Shown: in pieces, positions 21,501-34,600 of the stretch | Position numbering within the stretch: position 1 is the first letter of the stretch | Layout: the number at the start of each line of letters is the position of its first letter | Source: Chamaea fasciata | Lineage: Eukaryota; Chordata; Aves; Passeriformes; Sylviidae | NCBI GenBank assembly: GCA_029207755.1 | Contig: JARCOQ010000006.1 | Span: 27,362,522 to 27,426,521 of the forward strand | DNA length: 64,000 nucleotides | Direction: 5' to 3' | The notes under the pieces: model-generated | What the model was told of the DNA's origin: nothing | Seen by the model: only the letters and a program-made list of their open reading frames with translations | Database searches by the model: none | Position numbers and translations under genes: made by a program

Positions 21501-24500
21501 ACTTCCTAAAGTCACAGAAGGTGCGTAACACCTTTTTCCTTATTTTGCCTTGTAAGAAGTTTTCTTAAATAATACACTTTTTGTTTGTTTGCTTGTTTTA
21601 GTGCTTTGCTTAGCTTATCAAGTTGCTAGAGATAAGAGAGATGTTTCAAATGTCCTAAACTCTTTCTGGCTGGACTGTGTTAATATTCATTTGTCAGCCT
21701 TTTAGTGGCTTGTTAAATTAATTAAGCACTGCAGTGAGAAATCATAGTTAATGAAACCATTGTTTATTTGATTTTCACTTAACTCAGTACTGATTTTCCT
21801 GCTGTGAAACTCATCTTGAGTGTCAAGATAACTTCTATTTATTCAGTGGTATATATCTTAATCAACTTCAGTATGTTTCCCTTATGCTCTGTCAGCCAAA
21901 AGAGAGAATCTAACTTGTACTGATTTTCCACCAACAAATCAAGTGTAATCCTGTTATATATTCTGATGTTGATTAGCAGTGTAAGAGGTGAATAAGCTGA
22001 GACTAGGTTTGTTCCTTGGAATAAAGGAAGGTGAATAATTGTATCTTGCTTATGTTACATAATTTGGAAAACATCACTGTTGGGAATCAGTTCTGGAAAT
22101 TTAATGAAGCGTGTGGAAGACTGAGACTTAAAAAATGTGTTCATAGGCAGCAGGTTCTTTTTTAGGAGAGTTCTTAAATAGATTAATTTACTTACAGATA
22201 GTTAAGCATACTTAAGTACTCTTAAAATGCTTGTAATTTTCTGGACTTGATAATGTATTTTATTTTCCTTCTCTGCCTAAGAATCTGTTCCAAGTGGAGA
22301 GAATCAGAGTGTAGCGGGAGGTGATGAAGAAGCTGTGGATGAGTACCAGGAGTTAAATGCAAGAGAGGAACAGGATATTGAAATAATGATGGAAGGGTGT
22401 GAATATGCTATTGCTAACGCTGAAGCCTTTGCAGAGAAGTTGTCAAGAGAGCTGCAAGTTCTGGATGGGGTAAGCAGTCCTTCTAATGTACAGTGTGCCA
22501 GCATGGTGAACTGTTCTCTTTGATGCTGGCCACTTAGCATTCTCTGAAAAGGTAGTTAACGTGACCTGTCACATACTCAAATGTAAATGTTTTTTAGAAA
22601 ACCCAGCATTCTCGAGATCACTTGAAAAACTTAAGAGATGCAAGGAGTACAGACTTGAGGGAACCATCAACAACCTCCTCAAACTGTCTAGTTATGTGTT
22701 TCTTGTATATTTTGAAAGTTGGTGCTGTCATGGTGATGGCTGATCTTGCAACAGAAAATCTGACCTTCTCACCTATGCTCTTTTTTTTTAGGAACTAAAA
22801 ATGTTCTGGTATAATAGGGATTACTGTTTGGCTTTTTGTTTTTCTGCAGATCAATACTTCAGCTCCAAGAACTTGAGCAAAGTTTTGGCTTTATACCTTT
22901 TTGAAACAAGGAAGTGTCACAGATTGAGGAATTTCTGTGTTCAGTAACACTATGGCCTATATTATTTTGTTTTGTTGATTTCCTCAAGAGTTTTGACAGT
23001 AATAGAGGGAGAAAGCGATATCAGAATGCTTTTGAGATGTAAAAATGTCTTCTGAAATGTGGTTTTATTTTTTATATAGGCAAATATTCAGTCCATTATG
23101 GCCTCAGAGAAACAGGTGAATATCTTGATGAAGTTGTTGGATGAAGCTTTAAAGGAAGTTGACCAAATCGAGCTAAAGCTGAGCAGTTATGAAGAAATGC
23201 TTCAGAGCGTAAAGGAGCAAATGGATCAAATTTCAGAAAGCAACCACCTAATTCATCTCAGCAACACAAATAATGTTAAACTACTGTCAGAGATAGAGTT
23301 CTTAGTGGTAAGCATTTTTGTTATGTCTACTATTGTTGTTCATGTCAGGTATGAAATTCTTTTAGGTTGCTGCCCTCTTTAGCATGAGGTTCCTTTAAAA
23401 TAATGAGCTTATTTTTTTATTTCATTGTTGCACTATTTTCAGTAAGTTATAATGACAAAAATGTATTTATCTTTCTTGGTTCACTGGCATAGCAAACTAA
23501 TTTGCTTCCAGCTTATGAACAGTACTATCCATTATTTTGTAGAATCACATGGATCTGGCTAAGGGCCACATAAAGGCCCTTCAGGAGGGAGATCTGACAT
23601 CTTCTCGAGGCATTGAGGCCTGCACTAATGCAGCAGATGCCCTTCTGCAGTGTATGAATGTAGCTCTTCGTCCAGGTAATGTTTTTGTCAGACTACTGTC
23701 TAACTAACAAAATTGATTGTTGCAGTGCCTTGCCAGCTAGTCTCAGATTTTGTTCTGTTGATTGAAGGAATTGTCACCTCTGGTCCTCTTGGTTCCGCTG
23801 TATAATATATTACTCTGTGTTTTGTACACTCTAAAGTCCTTTTTGTCTGTAGGACATGATATGCTTCATGCAGTGAAGCAGCAGCAGCAGCGGTTCAGCG
23901 ACCTGCGTGAGCAGTTTGCACGGAGACTTGCCAGTCACTTGAACAGCGTATTTGTTCAGCAGGTATTGTTTCTTACTATCAAATAGGAAATTTTTGGTCA
24001 CAAACTTTTCTGGAGAAGAAAAACAATCAGTCTAAAATTGGACATATTCTGTGCTGTAATCAGTAAATGCTAGGTCTTCAGGCAGAGATATTGCTAAGCA
24101 TGCCAAACTATAACTACCTGCAGAAGTCTCTTACATTAAAAAAAAAAACCCTAAACATCACTTTTGAATGGGATTGCTATCCGAATTAAATGCATTATGT
24201 GATATATAAGGACTTACTTTAATTGTAGAACTTGATTTTTGAGGAGAATAGGCACTGACCTTTTTTAGGAATATTAACAGCTGAAAATATAGGTCTTGCT
24301 GTCTGAACCTCAAAGACCATAAAAAAAACCCCAAAACAAAACCAAACATACCAAATAAAACGTCTGAACCTTAGTTTTGTTTCCTAACTTGAATTATTGA
24401 TAAAACACTGTCCTGACACTTGTTTCCTAAAGTCTGGGTGGTTTTTTTAGCCTCAGCTTTTTAATTATGTTTTTTTTATCTTCAATTAGTTTACTCAGAC

Positions 24501-27500
24501 CTTCCTTCAACTCTATAACAGGTCCTCCTATCATTCAGTTCCAGTGAGTACACTGAGTTTGATACAAGATTTTCGAACTAATTTTTTCCTGAGCTTGAAT
24601 TACCTAACTAGCAGCTGCATTTTTGACTTCGCAAAAGGAAATTTGCCCTTACTGATTACAGAGCATCAGACTTACGTCCCTTTTGACTTCTGCTATTTTT
24701 GTCAGCCCTTAAGCTTTGTTTATTTGTTTATGAGCTAACATTCCTCTGATCTCATCCCCAAAAGCTGCTGAAACACAGATTTAAATGCATGGAGGAAAAA
24801 TATTTTCAGGAAATAGTAATAAATGTACAGGTACTGCAGTTGTGTGAAATTGCGGTATTTGTAAATAAAAAATAGTAATCCTGGTTGTATACATATTAGC
24901 ACAATAGAAGTTTTACAGTTCTAAATTTTATGTATTAGACTGTGTGCAGAAAATGGAATAGAGTAACACTGGATAATTGTATAGAAAATTGCATTTAGAG
25001 CCTGGTTTTTCTGGCAAAGATAACTGCTTCCTACATTTTCTTCACTTTGCATAAGAATTCCAGCTCCACAGCATATTAATTTTTTTGCCTTTAGCTTCTG
25101 TTTTTAAGACGGTATTTGTCCTCTGGCACTTGACATGTTTTGAAAACCTGGGTATAGACTATGTGTCCCAGCCCTTAAATGAGCAAGTAGAAGCTGTGTT
25201 GTATAAGTCCTGTGTAAATGCATCCACAAAATTTGAATATTGGACTTGTGTATGGAAGTGACTGTTAAACAGAATGTCTTTCTGATGTTCTCTTCTGAGG
25301 ATTTTATTTTAGAAAAAATGGTAAGAGATAATTATTACTGTGAATGTTATGTGTATTAGATGAAATTATTATTCTTAAGACACTTTCCAGTGCTGTTGAG
25401 AATGTTATTACCAATTGGCAGTTTACTTTTTAAAAATTCTGATACTAGTAGTGTCCTCACATTGTTTTTCATACAAACTTGCTCTCTGAAAGATTTTGGC
25501 TTGCTGTTAGCTGTGAGGTATTAATGAACGGATAAAAATTATGACTTTGCAGTTAAGTTTAAGCAGGAAGAGTTCATTAACTGCAAGAGATAAGACTCTG
25601 CAAAGCTTTTTCATTGTTGTAAAAGAGGAGAACAAAAAGAGTTTGTACTTCATTTTGAGATAGAGATTCAAGTGCTGGAGGTGTAACAGATTTTTGTGTG
25701 ATCTTACTAAAATGAGCTTATTTTGTTAGTTTGAGGAATATAGCAATTTCTTAGTCTTACGTTGTTGAAAACCTCAACTCCAATGCTTTGTTACCTTTAC
25801 CATCTGAAGAGTTGCATTGTTTGTTTAGAATGTTTCTTAAAAAAGTAACTTAAAGCACTTCAGAAAAAACTGAGATAAAGAATTCTAAATAAAAAGAGAA
25901 ATGAAAACACAATGATGTCTAGGCAGCTGTTAATATAAGCAAGACATTCTGATTTAGAAGTCATTAGATGGAAAAACATAGTTATATTTGGGCCTAAATG
26001 TATTTCCCTGAAAGCATGAGATCGCTCTTTATTTTTTGAAAAGCAAAAGCAATCAATGATTGATTCAAACTACTGTTGTAAGATTGTAAAGTGCTTCCCC
26101 TCCTTTACATTAAAAGGAGAATAAATATTAAAAATTTTAAACAGAAATGCAACTTCGGATTGCCATTTGCTGCAGTGTTAAAAACTGTTTACTAACAGTT
26201 AATGTAGTTGTCTTTATTGTGTAATACTAATAATTAATTACCCTATTACTTTAAAGATTTTTTAACAACCAGATTCAGCACTCAATTTAAAGGCAACTCT
26301 GGGCTTTCTGCCTCTGAAATATGAAGTAGGTTGAAGCTTTGAAACTATGAAATAGTTGAAAAACAAATTTGGAGCATCATTTGGTAATGGTATAAATTCA
26401 TGTGTAATGAGAGAAAGCCCGTTAATGAGATGGGAAAGGTACCTTCAGAAGCTCTGTAATGTTTTAGAGCAGACTTGAACAGGACATAATTTACTGGAAC
26501 CAAAATGATTAGTCCTGTGGAAAAGTTGGCCTGGAGCGAAAAATTTACCTTGTCAGGGAATTCGTCATCTAGCTTTATGAAGAAGGCAACTGCTAACCAG
26601 AAAAATTGTGTGTAATGAAGGGACGTGAATGGTTATGTGAAAAAAGAAATAAAAAATTGGATAGCTGAATATTTCCTAGCAGTAATACAAATGAGCATTT
26701 GGACTGATGTAGTTGATGAAAGCTGTGTAAGCCACCAGGTAAATAATGTTAAACTATAATGAACCTGAACATTAAAAATGCATGGTGTAGGAATGTAACA
26801 AACAAGGGGTTAGAGGGGGTTTCTCTAATCTCCTCTTCATGGAGGCATATCAAAGATTTGTTGAAAAGATTTCCTATATGTATACTGAAAAGTAGGCCCA
26901 CAGTATTGAGTATGACCTCAGTAATCACAACAGCAGCTGTGTTGCAAATCCTGGCTGGATTCCAATTCCAAGTTATATGTTCCAATAATTACACTATGTT
27001 AGCTTTTTGTTGAAGTCAGACTACAGGATTGTTTTTATAAGTGAAATTTACAGTGGTACCCTTCCCCATTTTCTGTGAACATAAATTAATGAAGTTGGCC
27101 AAGACTTGTTTCTTTGGGTCTATCTGTATGTCAGTTTATGTAGTTAAAAGAGCAGGACTCAGAGTAAGTTCACGCTCATGTTGGATACAAAACAGTACTG
27201 AAACAGGTTGCCAACGAACTTGTGGATACCCCATCACTGGAACTGTTCAAGCCCTGTTCAAGGATAGGGCTTTGGGCAGCCTGGTCTAGTGAAGGTGTCC
27301 CTGCCCATCGCAGGGGAGCTGGAACTAGAACGTCTTTAAGATCCCTTCCAACTCAAACCATTCTATGATAGTTATGTAGTAGTCAAGCTTTACCCAGAAG
27401 CTGGCAGTGTTCGTGTTGTGTTACTTAGTAAAAGTTAGTATTTTACAAATTAAATCTTAGATTATTTTTTTAAAAAACAACAATTCTGTGAATGTATGGT

Positions 27501-30500
27501 GGAAGAGCTTTCTCTAACAAAAGGCTTGAACTGATGAGTATCCAGTGCAACAGAAAAAGAGTAAGACAAAGTAGCTTTAGTTTTGATCCAAACTGGCTTC
27601 TTTTCCAACTTAGAAACAGGCAAAGGCAGTTTTTAAATGATATAGCTTGCTCTGCTGACTTGTGTCCAAGATGGAACTGTTAGAAATGCTTCCTCTCTCA
27701 GGGACGGACATTGACTTGCATAAACCACCTGCATGGGATGCAGGAATTGGAGACCAGTTAGTACAATCGTTATATGCTGCCATGGCAGAAACTATAAGTT
27801 CTATTGCTGTATTTACTACAAGCCTAGTGAAAAAAGACTTGACAGAAAATACTAAAGCCATTTGGAAATAAGATTTTATCTTCCATTCTTTTAACCCAGG
27901 GATAGTGGTTACCTGTTCTGCTGTGTGGCTGCACAGAGGTGTTACCTTGCTTGCTCTTCCTGAATTGCTCAGGAAGCTTGTGAGTGAAAGCTTAAAAAGC
28001 TAAATCATATATTCTAGCAATATGATGGGATCTTTGTGTAAAGGAGGAGCATGAAATTAGTAGCTTGTGTTAAATGGATTAGTTTATGCTCCACTTTGTA
28101 AACTGTTTAGTAAATGTTCACTGACAGCATGTTGTGTGTGTCTGTTTGTGTGGAGGGAGAGGGAACGTGTGTGCACCGAGGCTTTTAAAATTTGATCAAG
28201 GAAGGCTTGGCCACAGTGGACTAAAGTATATTGAACTGGAGCAAGCTTTCAGAAGGGAAGTCTAAATAAAGCTCATCATTACCACCCAGGCCACCCATTA
28301 ACTGGGGACTTGAAAATTGTATATGGGAAAAACATCTTTAAACAGAAGCAGCTTCTTTTTTTTTTTTTTTTTTTTAAGGCAAATAATGTGATTATCTCTT
28401 AAAATATTTCAGGAACAATTGAATGCTTGTCATTAAATTTTCATTCAGGTGTACATTGCATTCTTTTACAAAGAGTGCCAAAGTGACTCACCTGAAGGCA
28501 AAGAGTCATAAAATGAACAAGCTTATTAAGATGGACCACCTGCCATGGCTGTAATAACTCAGTGTCTGTATTATGTTAGGTGTCTTTTTCAGTCTGCATC
28601 TCTAGACCTTGCTTCTATGCTAGGCATTTTGTGGGTTTTCTGTTTGAAGGAGATGCTGTCTTAATATTATTTTTTTCAGGAAACTTCTAGTACGTCTGTG
28701 TAATGCTTCCAGATTTACTTTAATACTTTTTCTTATCAAGGGTCACGATCAGAGTTCTACTCTTGCCCAGCACTCTGCTGAATTGACATTACCCAATCAT
28801 CATCCATTTCACAGAGATTTACTTCGATATGCTAAACTGATGGAGTGGCTCAAGAACACAGATTATGGAAAATATGAAGGGCTAACAAAGGTATGTGAAG
28901 TGATCAAATGATGCTGGAGAATGTACATAATTGACTGGGCTTGAGAGTCAAAAGAATTGCCTGTATGTATGTGCATGTCATTTTAACACTGCTATATATT
29001 AAATATAACTCACTGCTCCTCTTTTTTACTCTTTTTTAGAATATGAAGCTTCATTTTTTATGTGTGATTTCCTGCTCTCTTTGTTAGTTTTTTTCCCTCA
29101 AGCATTCAATGCTGAAGTATCATATTTATCTTAGTATTTATGCAAAACAAGTTTACTCTTATACAGCTTATTACCTGTGTAACATCTCTGTTTCAACAGA
29201 CCTTCATTTCACTTGGTAGTGCCAAAAACTTCAGAGGTCTCTTGTACAGTTGATTAAATAGAAATATTTTTCCCTTGTATGTATGAAACTTATAACTACC
29301 TTGTTTAAAACTAAAGTGGAGTAAAATAATTATTACAGAAGTATGTTCAGGTAGAAGTCAAGGGAAAGTTAGTCCTTACAAAACAAGTCTTTTTTAAATT
29401 AAAGTACTGTCATTCTTAAATGGAAGATTTAAATTAGAGTTTGAAAATGCCTTTGGAATAGTTATTCCTTTGCCTTCAGTGTAAAGCAGATAGTGAATAG
29501 TTGGCATCTTTATGATCTTCTAATTAAAAAAAGTGAGAATTATATATTTATGTGTGTTTTTGGGGGCACGGTAAGAGTCTGATAGAAGAGGGAGAATGGT
29601 GCTGAATTCTCTCTATTCCACCCTTGAATTGAATTCTGTGATGCTCTGCCACTAGTAATCCTATCTGTATGTACTGCATTGCATATTTTTCCTTATGAAG
29701 GAAAAGTAGAAGTTTCTGATTAATGCTCAGTGAACTCACTATGAAAATATCTCATGAATGTATTTTTGTGCGTGCTGCATAAATATATATACTTATCTAA
29801 TCTAAACCAGTTAGTTATTTAGTAAGACTTGAAAATGTGCAGGTTTTAAAAGTTATTTACCTATAATAGAAGAAAATTTGTATGAATACCTGTTAACTAA
29901 ATTTACATTTTTCTTTTAAGAATTATATGGATTATTTATCACGACTTTATGAAAGGGAAATAAAAGATTTCTTTGAAGTTGCCAAGATCAAGATGACAGG
30001 CACAACCAGAGAAGGAAAAAAGTTTGGTAAGCTTCCAGAAGGCACATGTCTTGCTTTGAATCTTACTATTTGCATATAAAACACTCAGTAGGACACCTAG
30101 GGCTAATTTTGTAATGGTGTAAAATTCTTTATTTTTGGCAAGATGGAAGAAAAATAAGGATGAAAATGGATAAAAAACATGATTGGTAAAACAACTGACT
30201 TCCACAAGGCCAAAGTAGCACAACAGAAATCTTGTGAAATTGGTCAAAATAAAAGTATAAAAAACAGCATTTCAGTTTTTAAATCTACACTTACTTTTTA
30301 TTACTTGAATTATCCCACTTTATTACCTGAACAAATTTGAAAAGTCAGCTCTTGTAATTGAAGGGAGTTTGGGCCGCACTGTTTTGTATTCCTTCTGCTG
30401 TTATTTCTACTTTTAATAAATCTTGGGTGGATTTTTTAAGAAACCAGTTTTAATTCTAATTCTGCCTAGTAAAACTTACATATTTTAATGTGGTTTTTTT

Positions 30501-31651
30501 TCCGGGGGATTTTCCTATGTAGCCTGAAACTAAAAATCATAATTTGTTAATGTGTAGGTGTTTATATTTAAGGGAGTATTCCTGCTTGGATTAGTCTAGT
30601 GTGAATAGAAAGTAAAGCTTAAAAAAAAAAACAAACCCAACCTGCATACTTAAAAAGCAAAAGTGGTGTATTTATGTATTGTCAGTTCTTTCTTTTGAGA
30701 TGCAGTGTTTCAAAGCTTGTTTGAAATATTTATATTTGCCACATTTTACCAGTTTGCAAATTCTGAATTCCAAAATCATGTGCAGCTGTAAGTACTGAGT
30801 TCTGTCAGCCTCATTTGGGTTCTGAATTTATGCTTTGAAGTTTGATGGTTGAAACCAGAAAAATGTAATAAAAGGAAGAAAGCAGTAGGGGTTGTAAGGC
30901 TTGTTTGAGAGAGGGAAAACTGGAAAGATAAGTCTTGGCAAGCTGTTGGGCATGGAAAGCAAGAAGCATCATAAGATGTCATTGTCAAAACATTTTAATT
31001 CACAAATCTTGAAAAGCAATCTTACTGCAAGAAAAAATACCTTTAGTCTAATACAGATCGATTTCTGAAACATTCTAAGCACTTTGTCTTGACACTTGTT
31101 CTGTGATTTGTATTTGTGAAGGGACAGCTTTTGTAGCAGTTCCCTAACTTTTGTAAATGTTATGGAGCAATCAGGCATTTTGGAGAAGGAGGTCCTTTAA
31201 TTCACCAGAGGAAAAGCTGCACCTTGAGAAGATTTCTGTCATGTATTTGTGCAAATTTGTTTATGTTGCAACACCTCATAAGGGTGTGTAATTTCAAAGG
31301 CTTCTGCGTTCATTGTAATGATTGTACTACTACTAATTGCACATTTACTCAAAATATATCACTTAATAGTAAACTTGTTTAAGGAGTAGTGTAGGTGCAT
31401 AATGCTCCAGTTGTACTCAAATACTGAAGATGACCTGTTTCCAAGTTGTGTTGGTGTGTGTTCTTGCCTTTTTTTTGTGCTTTGGGAATAGCACTGCTAT
31501 TTGAATGCCTCAAACGCAGAGGGGACGCTGGGAGAGTTCTGGCATTCTGTGCTAGCGCAAGGTTCTTTGTCTGCATTTTTTATGGCCAAAAAAACAGCCT
31601 GGGTCATCAGCATTCACACTCGTCTTTAGTAGTCTTTTTTTTTTTTTCTTT

Positions 31652-31683
<32 letters not shown>

Positions 31684-34600
31684 TCTTTTTTTTTTTTTTC
31701 TTTTTCTTTTCTGATGAAGCCAAGACTTTGATACTTAAATACCATAAAGCAGTGTTGGAAAGAGTGCTACTACTGTCATGTGTTTAAATGATGTAGCTTG
31801 TCAAAAGCTATTAAGGCTCCCTTGATTGTCCAGGGCCTGAACTTTGTAGTTCTTCACATTCTGTAATAAGTCCCATGTGTTTAGAAATTGAGGATGATGT
31901 AGAAGTGGGACCAATGCATGACAGTTGCATATGCCAATCATATCATGCCTAAACCTTTTTTATTCAAAATCTGCCAAAACCCCCAAGATCTAAAAACTAG
32001 GCTGGAATTAAATCTGAATTTGATGTTACAATTATCAGTAGTGTTGTCTGTTTGGGAACATCTGGTATTTAAGACATGTTTGTGGCATTTGGAAGTATCT
32101 ACTCATTCTATTACAGTAGGTTCTGCTTGCCTGCTCCATTTTGGGGGCCTTGTAGCATCCATCCTCATCAAGATCTTTTTAAAACCACATATTGCTTTTA
32201 GTGTATGTATGCAAATGCCTTTTACTCTAGGGATTCTATATTTTCTACGAATGCCCATTTACTTTAAATTTCATATTGAAGTCCACTTGAGGAAACATCA
32301 AATCTGAAAAAAACCCAGGAAAAATATAAAAACCTCTTCGTAAATTTTTTTAGTATATATTTATTATTTTTTATCCTCTCCAAATTTGCAGTCATCTGTT
32401 TTTGTGCAGCTGAATGCAAAAGATGTATTCTCTATGTAAACATCCTGATTTGCAACAACTAAGAAAAGGTTAGCCAGTCTTACTGTCGATATGAATTATT
32501 TTGCAGTTAATTTGCATGTGTTAAATTGAAAAGGTGGACATTATCTCCGACTCAGTAAAAAAATTCCATAAGTATATTTAATTTCTTTATGTCTATTTTT
32601 GATATGATTTATCATGGAAACTGAGTCTGACAAATAATTTAATGGACTTCTCAATTTGGGAGAACTTAAATACATGTTAACAAAAGTGTTCTTCGAACAT
32701 ACTATATAAGAAAAATTTTAATATCTAGAAATTTACCCTATTTTCCATGTAGTTTAGATACTGAATTTCTAGAATAGTACCTCTCCAACTAAATGTGTTT
32801 GCAATGTAGTTACTTGCTGCTTATAGTTCTCTGCATGTTTCTTTCCAGTTAGAGCTTAACTTGCATCTTGTGCATGGTTTGTGCAAACTGCATTTTAACT
32901 TGTCTTTGTCTTTGATGCTTGCAACCTAATCCATCCCAGCTACACTGCCTCGAAAAGAAAGTGCTGTCAAACAGGAAACTGAGAGTGAGTATAACTAGTT
33001 GCATTAGTTGGTGTTGTCAATGCATGTGTGTCGATGTTATGATGTAGTGCTGCATCAGGGAGAATCTACCTAACACTGAAGCACTCTGTTCAGAATGAGA
33101 TAAACATTAGCAGAACCATTGGGCTTGCAAGGCGAAAAGGAAGCACAGCTCTAAGTCCCAAGATAGAATTTGTGAAGATTTGCACATAAAGGCAATATCT
33201 TTCGGTTTTCCCATGCTGCTAGTTGACAGTAAAAATATGATTGTGCCTGAGAGCTTGTCATAGTTTTCCACTCCTCCAGTAGGTTGAAGTGACAATTTAG
33301 ATTTGATCTGTAGACTGTCTTGTGTCCCTAGACTAGATACCAACACAGCAGTTAAGTGAAGCTTGCAGGATTGCTTCTGAGTTTCTTTGTGGCTTAGATG
33401 TGAGAAGTTTACTTGGAGATCAAATAATGATTATTGTTCAGTTACTTTGTTATTAGCTTTCTCTGTCCTGGTCCAACGTTTCTGAAAAATTTTGGGGAAA
33501 AAGAAATAAAAAAGAAAATACATGCTCTTAGCAGAAGGCCCAGCAATATCATGAAGAAATGACTGAATGTTGATTATGATCAAAAGGAGGGGAGAGCATT
33601 AGCAGCAGAGTTACTGTGGGGTTGAAGATCCAGCAAAATAGCTGGAACAAACCGTAGATAAAAGGATGTTAACAGCAGAAAGATCAAGTTTGAGATGAAA
33701 AAGTGCCTGTGTGTATATAAAACTTTGTAATTTTTTTCTTTCCTGTGGTTCAGTTCTTTTGCTTGTGGCAGCCTTTGCCCAAAATACATGCACAAATATA
33801 AAACTGGTCTTAGCTTTCAAGTATTCAATCCATGTGTATTTTAGAGTTTTGTTCTTTTTATACCTTTTTGCCATACTTTACAATGAGAATTTAAATAGTT
33901 ACATTGTACTTTGAAAATTGCTGAAGAATCTCAGTTACCTTATAATGAGGAAAGAATACATTTACAGAAAAAGCATTTATAGCTTAGACAAAAGTTGTTT
34001 GATTTTAATACAGGACTACTAGGAACTCTTGATCTCATATGTTCTGTAACAAACCTGTTGTTCAGTATTTTATTCTACCTTCACTTTCCTCCTTCATAGT
34101 ATCTTTGTTTCACAGGTCTTCATGGAAGTTCTGGAAAATTAACTGGGTCTACTTCTAGTCTAAATAAACTGTCTGTTCAGAGTTCAGGAAACCGTAGATC
34201 GCAGTCATCTTCACTGTTAGACATGGGAAACATGTCTGCCTCTGACCTGGATGTGGCTGACAGAACAAAATTTGATAAGGTAAAATCAAAATATCGCACA
34301 GGATTCCTGCCTAGTTTTGTATTAGAAGTATCTTACATATTCTTCTTGTACAGTTAAAAAAATCTCTACTTTTTGAATTCTAAAACATGCCAATTTCAAA
34401 GTTTGTATGTATCATACATCTAATAAAGGCAGTTCCTAAGAAATATGTAGATGGCAGTACTATTCTCAGATTATAAAATTCTATTTAAATCCTTAAATGC
34501 TGTGTATGGTCTTGAAAGAATATCAAGCATTAAAAATGGTCTTTTAAGTTTAAGCCAAATGTGTTTTTTAAGACAAATAGGAATGGAACTGATGGATTCT

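Noticed and set aside
23878..23892. CAG repeat in EXOC1 as a possible expansion
   Set aside because: It encodes only four Gln, the same as in mammals, with no sign of expansion.
31918..32307. 129-codon ORF in an EXOC1 intron
   Set aside because: Hydrophobic low-information translation of AT-rich intron with no splice or homology support; best seen as chance.
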